DNA from: Monarcha castaneiventris obscurior
Taxonomy: Eukaryota > Chordata > Aves > Passeriformes > Monarchidae
Reading direction: 5' to 3'
NCBI GenBank assembly: GCA_026261815.1
Contig: JAMPIT010000230.1
Location: 691,501-755,500, forward strand
Length of the DNA: 64,000 nucleotides
A program made the translations under genes and the position numbers. Below the pieces are notes generated by a model, which was given only the letters and a program-made list of their open reading frames with translations, was not told the origin of the DNA and searched no databases. Below, one piece after another: positions 12,676 through 23,738 of the stretch (within the stretch, counting starts at the first letter, position 1; each line of letters opens with the position of its first letter).

Positions 12676-14182
12676 CAGAGTCTAGCAAACCCAGGAAATT
12701 TTAATTCTTCTTAATGAACTTCCTGTAATTCAGACATCCTGCATTACTCTAGAAAGTTTAATTATTATTTCTTTTAAAAACCTGCTATGTGCCTTGCTGC
12801 ACAGCCCCACCTGTTACATCCCTCAGCCTCTGCTCAGCATCAGGATAAATTATGTGATGTCTTCTTTGACCCAAACACCCCTCCAGGCTTTGGATGCCCT
12901 CCTTATTATGCAGTTGCACACCAAGAATATGCTGAGGAAGATTTATTTAGGGCTATTTTTCCCTCCAGCCAGTAGCCCCCATTAACAGCTACCCAGGCAG
13001 CCCTTGAAGCTCAGAATAAAGGACACCAGACAGCTTTTGCTCCCCTGCTGAAGCTCTGGGGTGCTGCTCGCTGCTGATGCACCAATCTTACACCATTATT
13101 GTCTTGAGAGTGAAATGTTCATGTCTCTCCAGGCACCCTGGAGCCTTTCCTAAGACATCTGTCTTTTAGATAAGAGAAAAATGAGATTATTTCAATTTCA
13201 CATGCAAAGCTCCAAGAAACAGTTTAGAGGCAGAGGGGCATAAATAAAAGATTATTAAAACTTACAAAAATCTGCATAAATAAAATTCATCCACTGAACA
13301 ATGGGCTTGGCTTTAACCCAGAGGATCAACCTCTCTTTTTCATGCAGAGGAGAAAAAGGCTGTCAGAAAGTTTATTCAGCTCACCTAATTGATGCCTGGT
13401 CTTCAAGCAATACCCTCATCCCTGCCTCTATTGAATAAATCATGATCTGAGGCCAGGGCTGTCCTCATATGTTCACTTATACAAAAAATTCAATATCTAG
13501 AGAATTCCTGGTCATATTGCAAACCTCCAGCAAATGTCTTACATTTATTCTGTTTACAATTATCTAAATTGCAATTATGTAAACATCTCTAATAATAAAT
13601 CAAGCAGCCAGAGCAGTGACCAAGGCACCACCTTGCAAATATGTAAAGTGTGACCCCTCTCCCTGGCATAGTTTGGCCCAAACCAATTTCTCCTCGCCAG
13701 TAATTCCCAGGCACGGTGCAGAAGTTGGCAGGGGCAAAGGATCATCCCCAGTTATCCACACAGGCACTTGATCCCGTTTTGAAAGCTAAGAGATTTTCAC
13801 GGAGCAGAGCTAGCAGATGCTCTCTGGCCCATCTCAATTATTAATACGGTTTCATGGAGCCTCAGAAGTGCTGGTTGTTATCAGTGGTCTGGATGGAGCC
13901 ATCCAACAGGGCAGCAGCAAATAAAGGTTGCTCCTGCCAAGCACAGAGCTGGGCAGGGCTCTGCTTTGGCTGCAGAAGTCACATATCCATGTGAAGGTTG
14001 TACTTTTCATAGGCTAACAGGGAAACTTCACCTTTGCAAAACCACGTGCAATAAAGTTATACTAAAAATCATTTGCCATGTGAACACAAGAAGAAGACTC
14101 ATAGAGAAGGCTTGGGTTTGGCTGCTTGTAGCAAAGCCAATCCCAGCCAGAGAGTAATTAATTGGGAATGACAGCAGTTTGG
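12676..14182. other. Unique sequence, no gene recognised
   Basis: No recognised repeat or gene. Open frames are at most about 63 codons and unremarkable. Confidence 0.6.
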
Positions 14183-14215
14183 GGATGAATGGCCCTCTCT
14201 GTCTAGCTCTAAGGA
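14183..14215. repeat. 33 bp direct repeat, left flank of a CR1
   Basis: This 33-mer begins GGATGAATG and matches 14486-14518 at 28 of 33 positions, with no gaps. The two copies bracket the CR1 fragment between them, so they look like an old long target-site duplication. Confidence 0.7.
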
Positions 14216-14470
14216 TCGTAGCGTGGTTTGGGTTGGGAGGACTTTAAAACTGACCTTTTATTCCAACCCCTGCCCTGTGCCACTATCCCAGGTTGCTCCA
14301 AGCCCTGTCCAGCCTGGCCTTGGACACTTCCAGGGACCCAGGGGCAGCCACAGCTTCTCTGGGCAACCTGTGCCAGGGCCCCACCACCCTCACAGGGAAG
14401 AATTTCTTCCTAATAGCTCATCTAAAGCTACTCTCTCAGAGTTTAAAGCCATTCCTTACTACATCAACCA
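14213..14470 (-). mobile_element. CR1 LINE 3' fragment
   Basis: Antisense CR1 3' region: tail remnant GGATCGTAGCGTGGTTTGGG, then TTCCAACCCCTGCCC, GGTTGCTCCAAGCCC, TTCCAGGGACCCAGGGGC, CTCTGGGCAACCTGTGCC, CACAGGGAAGAATTTCTTCC, and finally the TTTAAAGCCATTCC block. This is the usual order of avian CR1 3' UTR and end-of-ORF2 sequence read backwards. It is heavily mutated and non-coding. The flanking 33 bp repeat is unusual for CR1. Confidence 0.9.
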
Positions 14471-14485
14471 ATTACTTCAGTTTAA

Positions 14486-14518
14486 GGATGAATGACTCTC
14501 TCTGCCTGGCTCTCAGGA
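14486..14518. repeat. 33 bp direct repeat, right flank of a CR1
   Basis: Second copy of the 33-mer at 14183-14215, with five substitutions and no indels. About 15 bp of unassigned sequence separates it from the last clear CR1 block. Confidence 0.7.
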
Positions 14519-17500
14519 GTCACAGGATGCCCTGAAGCTCTTCCACAGAGAAAAGAAACTTGTTCCAGGCACCATTTGCAAAACCTGACTATTTAATCCA
14601 ACTCCAGAGGCCAAGGGTGTCAATTCTGCAGAGCTGATGCATCCCTCACCATTTTATGTGTCACGCACAAAAGGAAGGCTCAGAGTTGTTAATGAAAACA
14701 AAAGATCTGAATTTTTTGTGCACCACATCTAAAAGTGGGAGCCTTTTCAACAGCACAATGCCTCCAGAGCAATCTGGTGATTCATTTGTGTGGTCAAAAG
14801 TGATGGCTTTATTTATTCCTAGAAGGTGATTTACTGGAGCTCCTATTACCGTCCTAATTCTACCACAGAAGTCACTGATCTTGTCACTAACTTCCCCCGC
14901 ACAAATCAAAAATCTTTTTGTATCATCTCCTTTTATTTCCTGTGGAGCATAGTCCAGGGATTTCTCTAACTGGTTCTCCAAGAGATTTCTGTTCAAAAAT
15001 TTATGGAGAGTATTCTGTACCAGTATGTTTTGCTTAGGTACCCCTAAGCAAAAAAGAGGACTTTTATTTTTGGTTAATTGCTCACTTTTTTTTTTCTTTT
15101 TTTTTTTTTTTTAATAGTTAGACAGTGGAAACCTCTTGGAATTCAGGTGAAAATAAATTTTTGGGTTGTTTCCCAGAAGGTGGGATTCATCTTTATCAAA
15201 ATTAAGGTGTCAACCTGCTGTCATCTATGTGAATAAACTCCCAGTGCAGCCAACAAAGGCCAGGGGCTCAGCACAGCTCATGAGTGTGCTGGATCATGCT
15301 GGAAAATTTGCTGATGGTTTAGGTTGTACATCCACTGCCTAGAGCAAGAGTTTAAATACCTGGGCTGGATCTGGGCACTCGTGTTAGACACACAAATTTA
15401 ACATTCTTAAACTGGAGCTGAATGCACCTCTAGGATTTGCTTTAGCTCAAGCACAGCCTCCAGGTGGGAGATGACATCTGCAGGTCCATGGCAGAGTCGT
15501 GACCTTCTGGAGTGGGTGCTGAAGAGCAAGTGGGAAAAATATCCTCCTTAAAGCATCATTAAAACCTTGTCTAAACACACAGTCCTGCCTTAAATATCTA
15601 TCAGGTCAAATCTGTCTCTTGGCCACTGAGCGTGGATGATGAAATATTTGATTTTTCACTCACAGAGCCAGGCAAAGGTTTTTAATCTGTGGATACTGCT
15701 CAAATGTTTCTTGATGCCCTCTGTGTCAGAAATGAAAAACTCAGTGATTAACACATACCTGAACGTCCAAAACCCCTGTAGTTCCTTGCAAGTAGCCAAT
15801 GTATGTCCTTGTGTGAGCAAACAATAAAATTATTCCTGCTTTTGAGGCTTTTTCATTTAAGATTAAGTTGGTTTTGTTCATCATTTTTATATTAAGTTAT
15901 CCTTTGTTCATTATTTTTAGATCAAACACACATTGCAAGTGTGTTTTCCTCTTCAATCACCAGGAAATCCAGCATTTAATATTTACTTGAGGTTATAAAT
16001 TATTTTAGAACTATTTTGTTCTCAGCACAAATTTGTCTTGTACATCCCACCAAGGAATAATTTAATATTTGACTTGCAGATGTCACTGAAGTCTCTGCTG
16101 AAAAATAAACAAATCCCTAAATTTGAATCTTTCCTCAGAGAACATGCAGCAGGAAATGTTGTTTAGTGTAATGCAAAAACGTTAGAGATTGCACACTGAG
16201 TCACTTCTTGGATATAAAACATCCTCCTTCTCATTCTGGGTCTCCAGGGTTTGATTTTTTAACATAATTTGAAAAGCTTAAGGCTGTAATAAACACTTTA
16301 CAACATTATATCCTCTCTGATTCTGAGAAGGGGATTTGTGACAACACATTCAACCTGCAGATAGCCCTGCAAGTGAAACCAGCAGCTACCTCAGGTGAGT
16401 CGATTATGGAAAATAGAACAATAACAAGAGGGGTTTTTTTTTTCCTCACTTGTAACTCACTGATTCTCAGTATTCATTTTTTTTTTTTTTTTCCTTATTC
16501 AACAGAGGAGATTTCAAACCTGGGAGCTGTCAGAAATGCTGTCATGTTCTATATGAAACAATAACAGGCACAATATAGAGAGAAGGTCTATTAAATTTCT
16601 TCCAAATCCTTTAAGTGAAATAATTGGGGTCAGGATACATTTCCAAACATTCCCGCTGAACTTCTTAACAGCACGTTTTCCCCTCATTGTTCAAAGATGA
16701 CAAATGGAAAATGGAATAGGGAAGAGGTCAGTGGAGGTCATCCAAGCCCAGGGTATTTTATACCTGTTGCTTGTCAGATGTCTTCCATTTCCATGTCTGT
16801 ATTACACTATAATTCAATTTTGATGAGGCTTTTGTTTGCTACATTTGCTTGGTCCAAGAAAAAAAAAATCAGGATTTGCTTATGCTTAGTGTTTTTGTCT
16901 CTTCTCTAGATTTGAAGCTTACCATTAACTAAAAACCATTTGTGTAAAAACCTTGTGTGCATCGGAATAAATTGGGATATTGATATTTGGTCATGTTTAA
17001 TACAGTTATTACAGTTATTTACTGTGATGGTCTGATCAAAATCTAGTTTTGGTTCCTTAACATTTTCTGCTCTCACTGCTACTCAGAAGCAATTTTTCCA
17101 GCCTGGAAAACAGGAACCCAACTCTCCTCTCCAAGCAGTGGGGCCATGATCCCAGGTGGAAACCACGACTGAGAACTTCCTTCTGCTCCCTTACTCCTTC
17201 AGGCATTAATTCACCACCCTATCACAAATGTAGAATAAAAACTGGTATTTTTAAAGACAGAAGGTTGCAAAGTCTCTCAGAATAATTTCCACTTAATTTG
17301 GAATGGCTCTGATTTGTTTTGTTTCTTCATCACAGCATCTTAGCTGAGATTTTTAAAAATTATCTGTTCTTTTGATTATTCCCAGCCCCACTCTTCCCCC
17401 CAAATATGTTTAGATGCAGTTTATTATCATTGGAAATCCCAGCCAGGAGGACAAACTAAGAATAAAAATGGAATCCAGGGATAGGCAGCTGTTAATGCTG

Positions 17501-18227
17501 ATAAGAACCAGGGGGATTGATAATTGCCATCAGAGGGTAACTAAGCAAAGGAGCAAAAATCAATGGATCTGAGCAATTATCCAAGAAAATCTTGCTTTAA
17601 AATGTGGTGTGAAATTAGGGTGGGGGAATAACCTTGCTGCTCAATGGACTTTTGCCTCTAAAGGTGTATGAATAAAACACCTCTTAGTAATTCAGCCTCT
17701 TAAGGCTGACATTTTAAACTATTCCTGCAAGATTTTAAAAGATAAATGAATATTCCTCCTGTGTTGAACCTTGTGCTATTCAAATAAAGCTCTGTTTTGG
17801 GGCTGGAACTCCTAAATAACCATGGGAGGTGTAAGCCCAAAGGGTCTGAGACTTTTCTTAATTAATAAAATATGATTTTTTTTACTTCTCTACTTCTTTT
17901 ACTCCGTCTTAGTAAAAAACCTGCAATGACAATATTTTGCTTGTTTGGTGAAGTAAATCCATTGCTGTCAAATCCTCACCCAGCTTTGGGCTGTCTTTTG
18001 TGAAAGTTCCTACTGATCACATTCCATTTTCTTTCACTGCATAACTTCAGTGTAGGAGAAATTGGCATCCCTGGCACTGAAAATGCAGCTTTTAAAAACA
18101 AGGAGCCTAAAATTCTTTCCCCTTAGTGAATTAGATTCGTGGTGCCCCACATTGTTGCTTCCATAGCTGCACTCTTAAGTCCATGAAATAGTTTATTCTA
18201 AAATAACATTTCAGAAAACATAGACGC
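14519..18227. other. Unique AT-rich sequence, no gene recognised
   Basis: No coding or mobile-element signature is seen. Homopolymer T tracts are present at 15086-15112 and near 16479-16492. The longest open frame is the 111-codon minus-strand frame at 14661-14996, which has no recognisable domain. Confidence 0.6.
15086..15112. repeat. Poly-T tract with one interruption
   Basis: 27 bp of T broken by a single C at 15096. No adjacent processed pseudogene is recognisable on the minus strand. Confidence 0.9.
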
Positions 18228-18285
18228 ATTTGGTAAAGCATTTTTATAAGTGCATATATTTGGAAAAGCATTTTTATAAGTGCTT
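18228..18285. repeat. Tandem duplication, period 30 bp
   Basis: Units at 18228-18255 and 18258-18285 share ATTTGG(T/A)AAAGCATTTT and TATAAGTGC, with a period of 30 bp and one mismatch in the core. It is a simple local duplication. Confidence 0.85.
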
Positions 18286-18570
18286 CTTCAGGTAAGATAT
18301 TTTTGTTTAAGACAGAAACCTGTTCTGTATTGGCATTTCAGCTTCCCCAGGGGTTTTGTCTTCTGGCTCTCCCAATATCTGAGTAGTGAATGTGTGAAGG
18401 CTCTACTCACTTTTACTGAATTAAGGTCAGAATTATTCTGACATCAGTGGCCCTGAAGGACTGAATTTGGTTCTTAGTGAGAAAATCCATTAAAAATCGT
18501 TTTCTAAATCTGAGTGGCATCCCTGTGTATCTTCACAGGCAGGATTTCACTTAAACCATCTTGAGGGACA

Positions 18571-18702
18571 TTCCATAGAATCCCAGAGTGGCTGGGGTTG
18601 GAAGGCACTTCTGGAGACCCTCCAGTCCAACCTCCCTGCTAATGCAGCCTCACCTGGAGCAGTTTGCACAGGATCTACTCCCTGTGGGTCCAGAGAAAGA
18701 GA
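18571..18702 (-). mobile_element. CR1 LINE 3' fragment
   Basis: Antisense CR1: tail CCATAGAATCCCAGAGTGG, GGTTGGAAGGCAC, CCAGTCCAACCTCCCTGC, TCACCTGGAGCAG(T)TTGCACAGGA, then CCAGAGAAAGAGAC after a small internal deletion. The variant block TCACCTGGAGCAG belongs to a different CR1 subfamily from the copies with CATGGGCAGGGACACC (for example 54498). Confidence 0.8.
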
Positions 18703-18830
18703 CATTTCCTCTTCCTGAAAATTACTTGTTCAATCAAGGAATCTCAGGAGTGGGGGAAGAATTGGGTAAGTAATTGTCCATCACAGAGCTGTACAGTGAA
18801 GTCCTCCTTGGAAGGAAAAACTCCTGAGCA

Positions 18831-18836
18831 CCTTCG
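18831..18836. repeat. Left target-site duplication of LTR copy 2
   Basis: CCTTCG here against CCTTTG at 19515-19520. The single difference is a C-to-T change in a CpG, the commonest decay mutation in methylated DNA. Confidence 0.65.
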
Positions 18837-19514
18837 TGTTGGAATCCAAGGCACACCTCAGGCTGCCCTGGGAGCTCAGGGCACACCTCGGGCTGCCCTG
18901 GGGGGTCAGGAGCCCCAGCAAGGGGGTCCCAGCCCCTGGCAAGAAGCCCAGAATGGCACCGGCTTTGACCTCAGCCCATGGGAAAAGTTACCAACACTGC
19001 CAGAATCATTGCAAGCCACCAGAGTGTGAAAATGAGCAGTGGTTTAGTATTTTACAAGGTAAAAAAGTAGATTTTAGGGTTTTTAATATGAGGACAAAGG
19101 GTTTAAGATGGAGGATTTTGGGCGTTGCCCTGTTCTTCCTCTTCTTCTCCTTCTCCTCCATCTTCTCTGGTGGTGGTGGCACAAAATGATTGGTAGAATG
19201 AAAAAGAGGTAGAAATGCCGTGTCTAGAATAGGTGCAAATGAATTGGTATAGAACAGTAACTAATAAATGCGTTGTGAAGAATGGTTGGATGATGGAAAG
19301 GGCACAGAAAGGCCGGGACAGCCCAGGACTGGGCAGTGCCCGCTCGGACTCGGCTGCATCAGATGTGCGGCCGGAGCTGAGAGCTGGCAGAGAGAAGGAG
19401 AAATCAACAACCTGAAACATCTGCAGCCGTTTCTCATCTGTTGGGGCTCGAGGTAAAGCTCCCCAGAGGTGAAGATAAAGAACCTGGATTTGTGTGGAGC
19501 ACCCAACTCCCACA
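18837..19514 (+). mobile_element. Solo LTR, copy 2 of the three-copy ERV family (678 bp)
   Basis: This is the inverse of copies 1 and 3. It starts TGTTGGAATCC and ends CAACTCCCACA, again TG...CA. The first 70 bp contain two ~31 bp tandem units (GGCACACCTC[A/G]GGCTGCCC). AATAAA at 19263-19268 is a possible polyadenylation signal and is the reason for calling the plus strand sense. Compared with copies 1 and 3 it lacks one TTG/TGT-type triplet in the segment near 19415-19422. Flanks CCTTCG and CCTTTG form an imperfect 6 bp target duplication. No internal retroviral genes adjoin, so it is a solo LTR. It sits about 130 bp from an older CR1 fragment. Confidence 0.87.
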
Positions 19515-19520
19515 CCTTTG
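19515..19520. repeat. Right target-site duplication of LTR copy 2
   Basis: CCTTTG follows the LTR end and matches the left flank CCTTCG apart from one CpG-type transition. Confidence 0.65.
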
Positions 19521-19548
19521 CTCTTTCCAAGCACAGACCTCCCAAAGG

Positions 19549-19567
19549 AAAAAAAAAAAAAAAAAAA
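19549..19567. repeat. Poly-A tract
   Basis: About 18 A residues followed by a purine-rich GAAGAGAAAAAG stretch, just downstream of LTR copy 2. No retrocopy is recognisable upstream of it. Confidence 0.85.
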
Positions 19568-19837
19568 GAAGAGAAAAAGATATTGCTTGTAATTTATGTG
19601 CAGAAACAACCCATAAGATGTAAGTGAAGGTGATAGTAAAACTCATAGACTACAAACCCAGCAGTCTTTTTATTTTTGCTGTAAGATGGATGTTCCTAAT
19701 TTTCCACCTGTGTGGGCTTATAATGGATTTACTCAGTGACTTGAAGCAGCTGTTCCAAAGGCAAGGCTGAGAGGAGAACCCTGCACTCAATCTGACTTTC
19801 CACTGTGTTACTCCCCTGCCTTGTGCAGGTTCTGACA

Positions 19838-19908
19838 GGGATGGAGTTAATTTTCCTCACAGTAGCCGCTGCGAGGCTGTGTTTTACATCTGTGCTAAAA
19901 TGTTGTCA
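19838..19908 (+). mobile_element. Possible ERV LTR fragment
   Basis: The block GGAGTTAATTTTCCTCACAG followed by TAGCC...GAGGCTGTGTTTT resembles a motif I remember as common in avian endogenous-retrovirus LTRs. The match is from memory and covers only about 60-70 bp, so the assignment is tentative. It runs directly into the CR1-tailed repeat that follows. Confidence 0.4.
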
Positions 19909-20219
19909 GAATGTCAGGCAAGCGCTGATTTTAACCAAATATTGCTTTCATCTGAGTTGGGTTTATTTCCCCAAGACAGACAAAGTTCCTGAAAGGAATC
20001 TGCCCAGAAGGATTAGGAAATGGACAGCGGGAATTAGAGTGTTTTGAAGAGAAAATGGATATATTTACTGATGGGAATTATACTCACACTGCTCAGGGAG
20101 TGCATATTTGACACTGCCCTTGCTGTTCTTGTGGAAGGTGTCCCTGCCCATGGCAGGGGTTGGAACTGGATGATCTTTAAGGTCCCTTCCCACCCAAACC
20201 ATTCTGTGATTCTGTGATT
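19909..20219 (+). mobile_element. CR1-tailed chimeric repeat, copy A
   Basis: The last ~85 bp are a standard CR1 3' end (GGAAGGTGTCCCTGCCCATG, TGGATGATCTTTAAGGTCCC, then ATTCTGTGATTCTGTG). The ~220 bp before that are not the usual CR1 sequence but match 25824-26026 block by block: GTCAGGCAA, GGAATCTGCCCAG(A/G)AGG, AAATGGACAG(C/T)GGGAATT, GCTCAGGGAGTGCA, TTGCTGTTCT. Both copies switch to CR1 at the same point. This suggests one repeat family that ends with a CR1 tail, or a duplicated older insertion. Confidence 0.7.
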
Positions 20220-21716
20220 TTTAGATGCCTCTGAAAGCACTGAGTTCCCTAGAGAAGGCCCAGCTGGAACCTTTGCACCCCAATCAGCTGTGACTGTGGA
20301 TAAACCCCCAGGTGTGGAGAGGCTGAGGCTCACAGATGGCCTTTAACCAGCACATTTAATCCTGAAGACAGCCCTGCAGACGATTGCAGGAATGACAATA
20401 CAAATGGCTTTGTTTTCCTCCTCTGCACTGGAGCAGGGGCACCGGTGGCCATCAGTTTGGTCACTAAGGCAACTACAGGCAGGGAGGGAGGAGGAAGGGT
20501 TTTGCAGAGCAATTTTCCTGGGGCAGGTCTGCAGCAGCTTCCCTAACACACAAATCCTGCCTTTTCTGGGAGCACAGGAATGCCTGGTTTGCTGCACGGG
20601 GAATTATTTACCCCTGCAGTATTAAAAGAGCAGACAAGGGCTGTGGGAGGTACCAGAGGTGAAGCTGCTTTCTGCAGTGTGGTCTGTGCTCTGTTCCTCG
20701 GTCCAGGCTCGTGTTTCATGAACAAGAATCAGTTTAGAGCAAGGCGAGATGCCTCCCTCCCACCTCCCCCGCCCACTCCCCCAGCATAACACAAACCAGA
20801 AGCTCTCCAACAAGCCAGAATGAGGGAATCAATTACATCTCTGTCTCTTAGGAAGAAGCAGAGCCTATAATGCAGATGTTTTTACAGCTGGGAATACTGC
20901 TGATGATTTAATGCTTTAGGATAATTGATCCCTAGCATGGTTGTTTTTACAGATGAAGGAGGGGGAAAGGGTTTGCGGGGAGGGAGGGGGAAGAGAGTGA
21001 TAAATGTTTGCAAAAAAGGATGTGAGCTGCCATTAAATGCATCTCTCTTTAACAAGACATGGCACTTGAAAATAATATTTAACAGAGATGGTTTGGAGAG
21101 AGACTTAGCACACAAAACAGCAGCAATTCCAGCTCTTGCTGAGCCCTCACTGCCTCTGGAGCTGCTGCCCTACCCTGTGTGCACAGTGCTTCCCTGTTTG
21201 CATAAATCCTTGGCTTTGCTCACAGCAAGTGACCAAAGGAGAGTGCAGAGCTGGCTGAAACACAACTCCCAGCTTTGTTTACTGCACTGGTAAATAGTTC
21301 TCCCTCTAAGTGCATTATCCACGCTGTCACAGGATCAGGCTGATGCCTTCTGTGTGGTATCAAGCCACGGCACTTCTTGCCCCCATTATCTCATAATGAG
21401 CAGCCAACAGCCAACCTTGGTGTTTGGGAGGTCACTGTATGTTATTTATCTATCAGGATCATTTTAAAGTCCGGCTTAAACAGGCAAATCCCAGTCCCAG
21501 GACACTGACATATGATTTTCTTTCTGCTACATACATAACAATTAAGAGTGACCGTAGTGGCAGTAAAAAATCCCAGCTGATCATTTATTATTACCCCTAA
21601 AAACCTCAACAGATGAAATAGTTCTAAGAGTTAAATAACCAGAGGAGGAGTGAGACAGAGAAATTCTCTACTGTTGCCTGAAATCAAAACCCAAAACTTG
21701 CAATAGTGTAAGTTGT
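20220..21716. other. Unique sequence, no gene recognised
   Basis: GC content is somewhat higher around 20380-20760, where several overlapping short open frames arise. None exceeds about 122 codons (20925-21293 plus) or shows a recognisable domain. Confidence 0.55.
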
Positions 21717-21786
21717 TACTTACAGTAATAGTAAGATAAAATAGTAAGATAAATAGTAATACTAAGACAGTAATAGTAAGATAAAA
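21717..21786. repeat. Degenerate tandem repeat, TAGTAAGATAAA type
   Basis: Repeated TAATAGTAAGATAAA and AGTAATACTAAGACAG blocks, about 5-6 imperfect units over 70 bp. It is a local AT-rich microsatellite-like array. Confidence 0.8.
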
Positions 21787-23045
21787 AGCAGGTCTTTCAT
21801 GGAAGCTCCCAGGTGCCCCCATGGCTGTGGGAACAACCAGCATCAGATTTCTACAGTTTTCATAAGTTTAACAAATTAGCATATTTAACAAATATTGTCC
21901 AATTAGAAGAGCAGTTGGTTTGGTAATTTCCCCCCAGGTTCTGCCTCGTTGGAGTTGGTTCAGGGGCTTCTTTACCCCATTTCTTCTTGTGTCTTCTCAG
22001 ATTCTGGCTGGAAAACAAAATGTCCATGTTGGAGGTTCCCTTCTTGAAAATAAGACTAAACAGTATTTCAGCAGTGTGTTCAAAGGTTGGCTTAGTGCTC
22101 TGAAAAGGAGGGGAAAAGGGTAGGAAAAGCACCAGAAGCTACAACCATGTATTAGTCATCTACAAATCTACAAATATATGAAAAATGTATAGAAAGCAAA
22201 AATGTGTTTGGCAACAGAACCCAACTCATGTTTTCCAATAAATAGGTTCCAAATTGGAATAAATAAATAAAGACAAGAGCCAGTATCCCTGTACTGCTCA
22301 GTTAGTCACAGTGGTTCTGTGTAGCCTCAAAATCCAGGTTTATAGTTTTCCCAAATTATTAGATTTGGTGTATCTGGTGGATTTAATTGATTATACTTAC
22401 AGTAGTAATTGTTACTGCCATAAATGATGCATCACATGAAATAAAAATAGATTTACTATTTTCTCCTCTCCCTGCACAGTTATGATTTGGAATATCGATC
22501 TGGTGTAATCACTTTTTATTTTTAAATCTATCTTGACACATATACTTACTCATATCCTCAGAACTTCTTGGCATGGATGTTGCTTTGCTAATGATGTCAA
22601 ACCCAGAGTAACTTCTACCAAAATATATCATCTAATTTTGGATACCATTCAGAAAAATGGAGGTTATTTTAGATCCAAAGAGAGATTATTTGCTCGTACA
22701 GTCTGTGGGTAAGATTTGCAGGTAGTGTAAATATTCCCAAAGATTTCACCTGCATTCAATAGCATTTTTCAGATTTATTCCTATCAGATCGGGAAGTCTG
22801 ATATTTTCTGCTGCTGCTAAAACATCTCCAGGGCAGAAATTCAGGTGTTGCTGATATCACAGTTTTTCAGACCGTATGTAGATGTGTGTGTGGAGATGAT
22901 TCCTGAAAACACTGCCCAAATTGTCACCTCTTTACAATCATGGTGGCCTATGGATGCTCTCATCTGCATCTTCTCCTCTTTTGTCTGAAGGAAGGGAAGA
23001 AACACAAGATGATTTAAGCTGAAGCAGGGATGCTTTTTGGTAACC
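21787..23045. other. Unique AT-rich sequence, no gene recognised
   Basis: No recognised repeat or gene. All open frames are under about 94 codons, and the longest overlaps the LTR edge. Confidence 0.6.
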
Positions 23046-23051
23046 CTAAAT
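23046..23051. repeat. Left target-site duplication of LTR copy 3
   Basis: CTAAAT immediately precedes the LTR and is repeated perfectly at 23733-23738. Confidence 0.9.
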
Positions 23052-23732
23052 TGTGGGAGTTGGGCACTCCACACAAATCCAGGTTCTTTATCTTCACCTC
23101 TGGGGAGCTTTACCTCGAGCCCCAACAGATGAGAAACGGCTGCAGATGTTGTTTCAGGTTGTTGATTTCTCCTTCTCTCTGCCAGCTCTCAGCTCCGGCC
23201 GCACATCTGATGCAGCCGAGTCCGAGCGGGCACTGCCCAGTCCTGGGCTGTCCCGGCCTTTCTGTGCCCTTTCCATCATCCAACCATTCTTCACAACGCA
23301 TTTATTAGTTACTGTTCTGTACCAATTCATTTGCACCCATTCTAGACACGGAATTTCTACCTCTTTTTCATTCTACCAATCATTTTGTGCCACCACCACC
23401 ACAGAAGATGGAGGAGAAGGAGAAGAAGAAGAAGAACAGGGCAATGCCCAAAATCCTCCATCTTAAACCCTTTGTCCTCGTATTAAAAACCCTAAAATCT
23501 ACTTTTTTACCTTGTAAAATACTAAACCACTGCTCATTTTCACACTCTGGTGGCTTGCAATGATTCTGGCCGTGTTGGTAACTTTTCCCATGGGCTGAGG
23601 TCAAAGCCGGTGCCATTCTGGGCTTCTTGTCAGGGTCTGGGACCCCCTTGCTGGGGCTCCTGACCCCCCAGGGCAGCCCGAGGTGTGCCCTGAGCTCCCA
23701 GGGCAGCCAGAGGCGTGCCTTGGATTCCAACA
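23052..23732 (-). mobile_element. Solo LTR, copy 3 of the three-copy ERV family (681 bp)
   Basis: Same orientation as copy 1, beginning TGTGGGAG and ending GGATTCCAACA on the plus strand. It is bracketed by a perfect 6 bp duplication, CTAAAT, which fixes both boundaries to the base and supports an ERVK/alpharetrovirus-type integrase. Differences from copy 1 are scattered substitutions and single-base indels (for example GGGCACTCC against GGGTGCTCC, and one extra T near 23090). The minus strand carries AATAAA (plus TTTATT at 23300-23305). No adjoining retroviral genes: solo LTR. Confidence 0.93.
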
Positions 23733-23738
23733 CTAAAT
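23733..23738. repeat. Right target-site duplication of LTR copy 3
   Basis: CTAAAT directly after the terminal CA, identical to the left flank. Confidence 0.9.

Noticed and set aside
11990..23732. LTR copies 1 and 3 as the two ends of a single 11.7 kb provirus
   Set aside because: Copy 3 has its own perfect CTAAAT duplication and copy 1 its own flanking hexamers. The 10.4 kb between them has no gag, pol or env and contains an inverted third LTR and CR1 copies.
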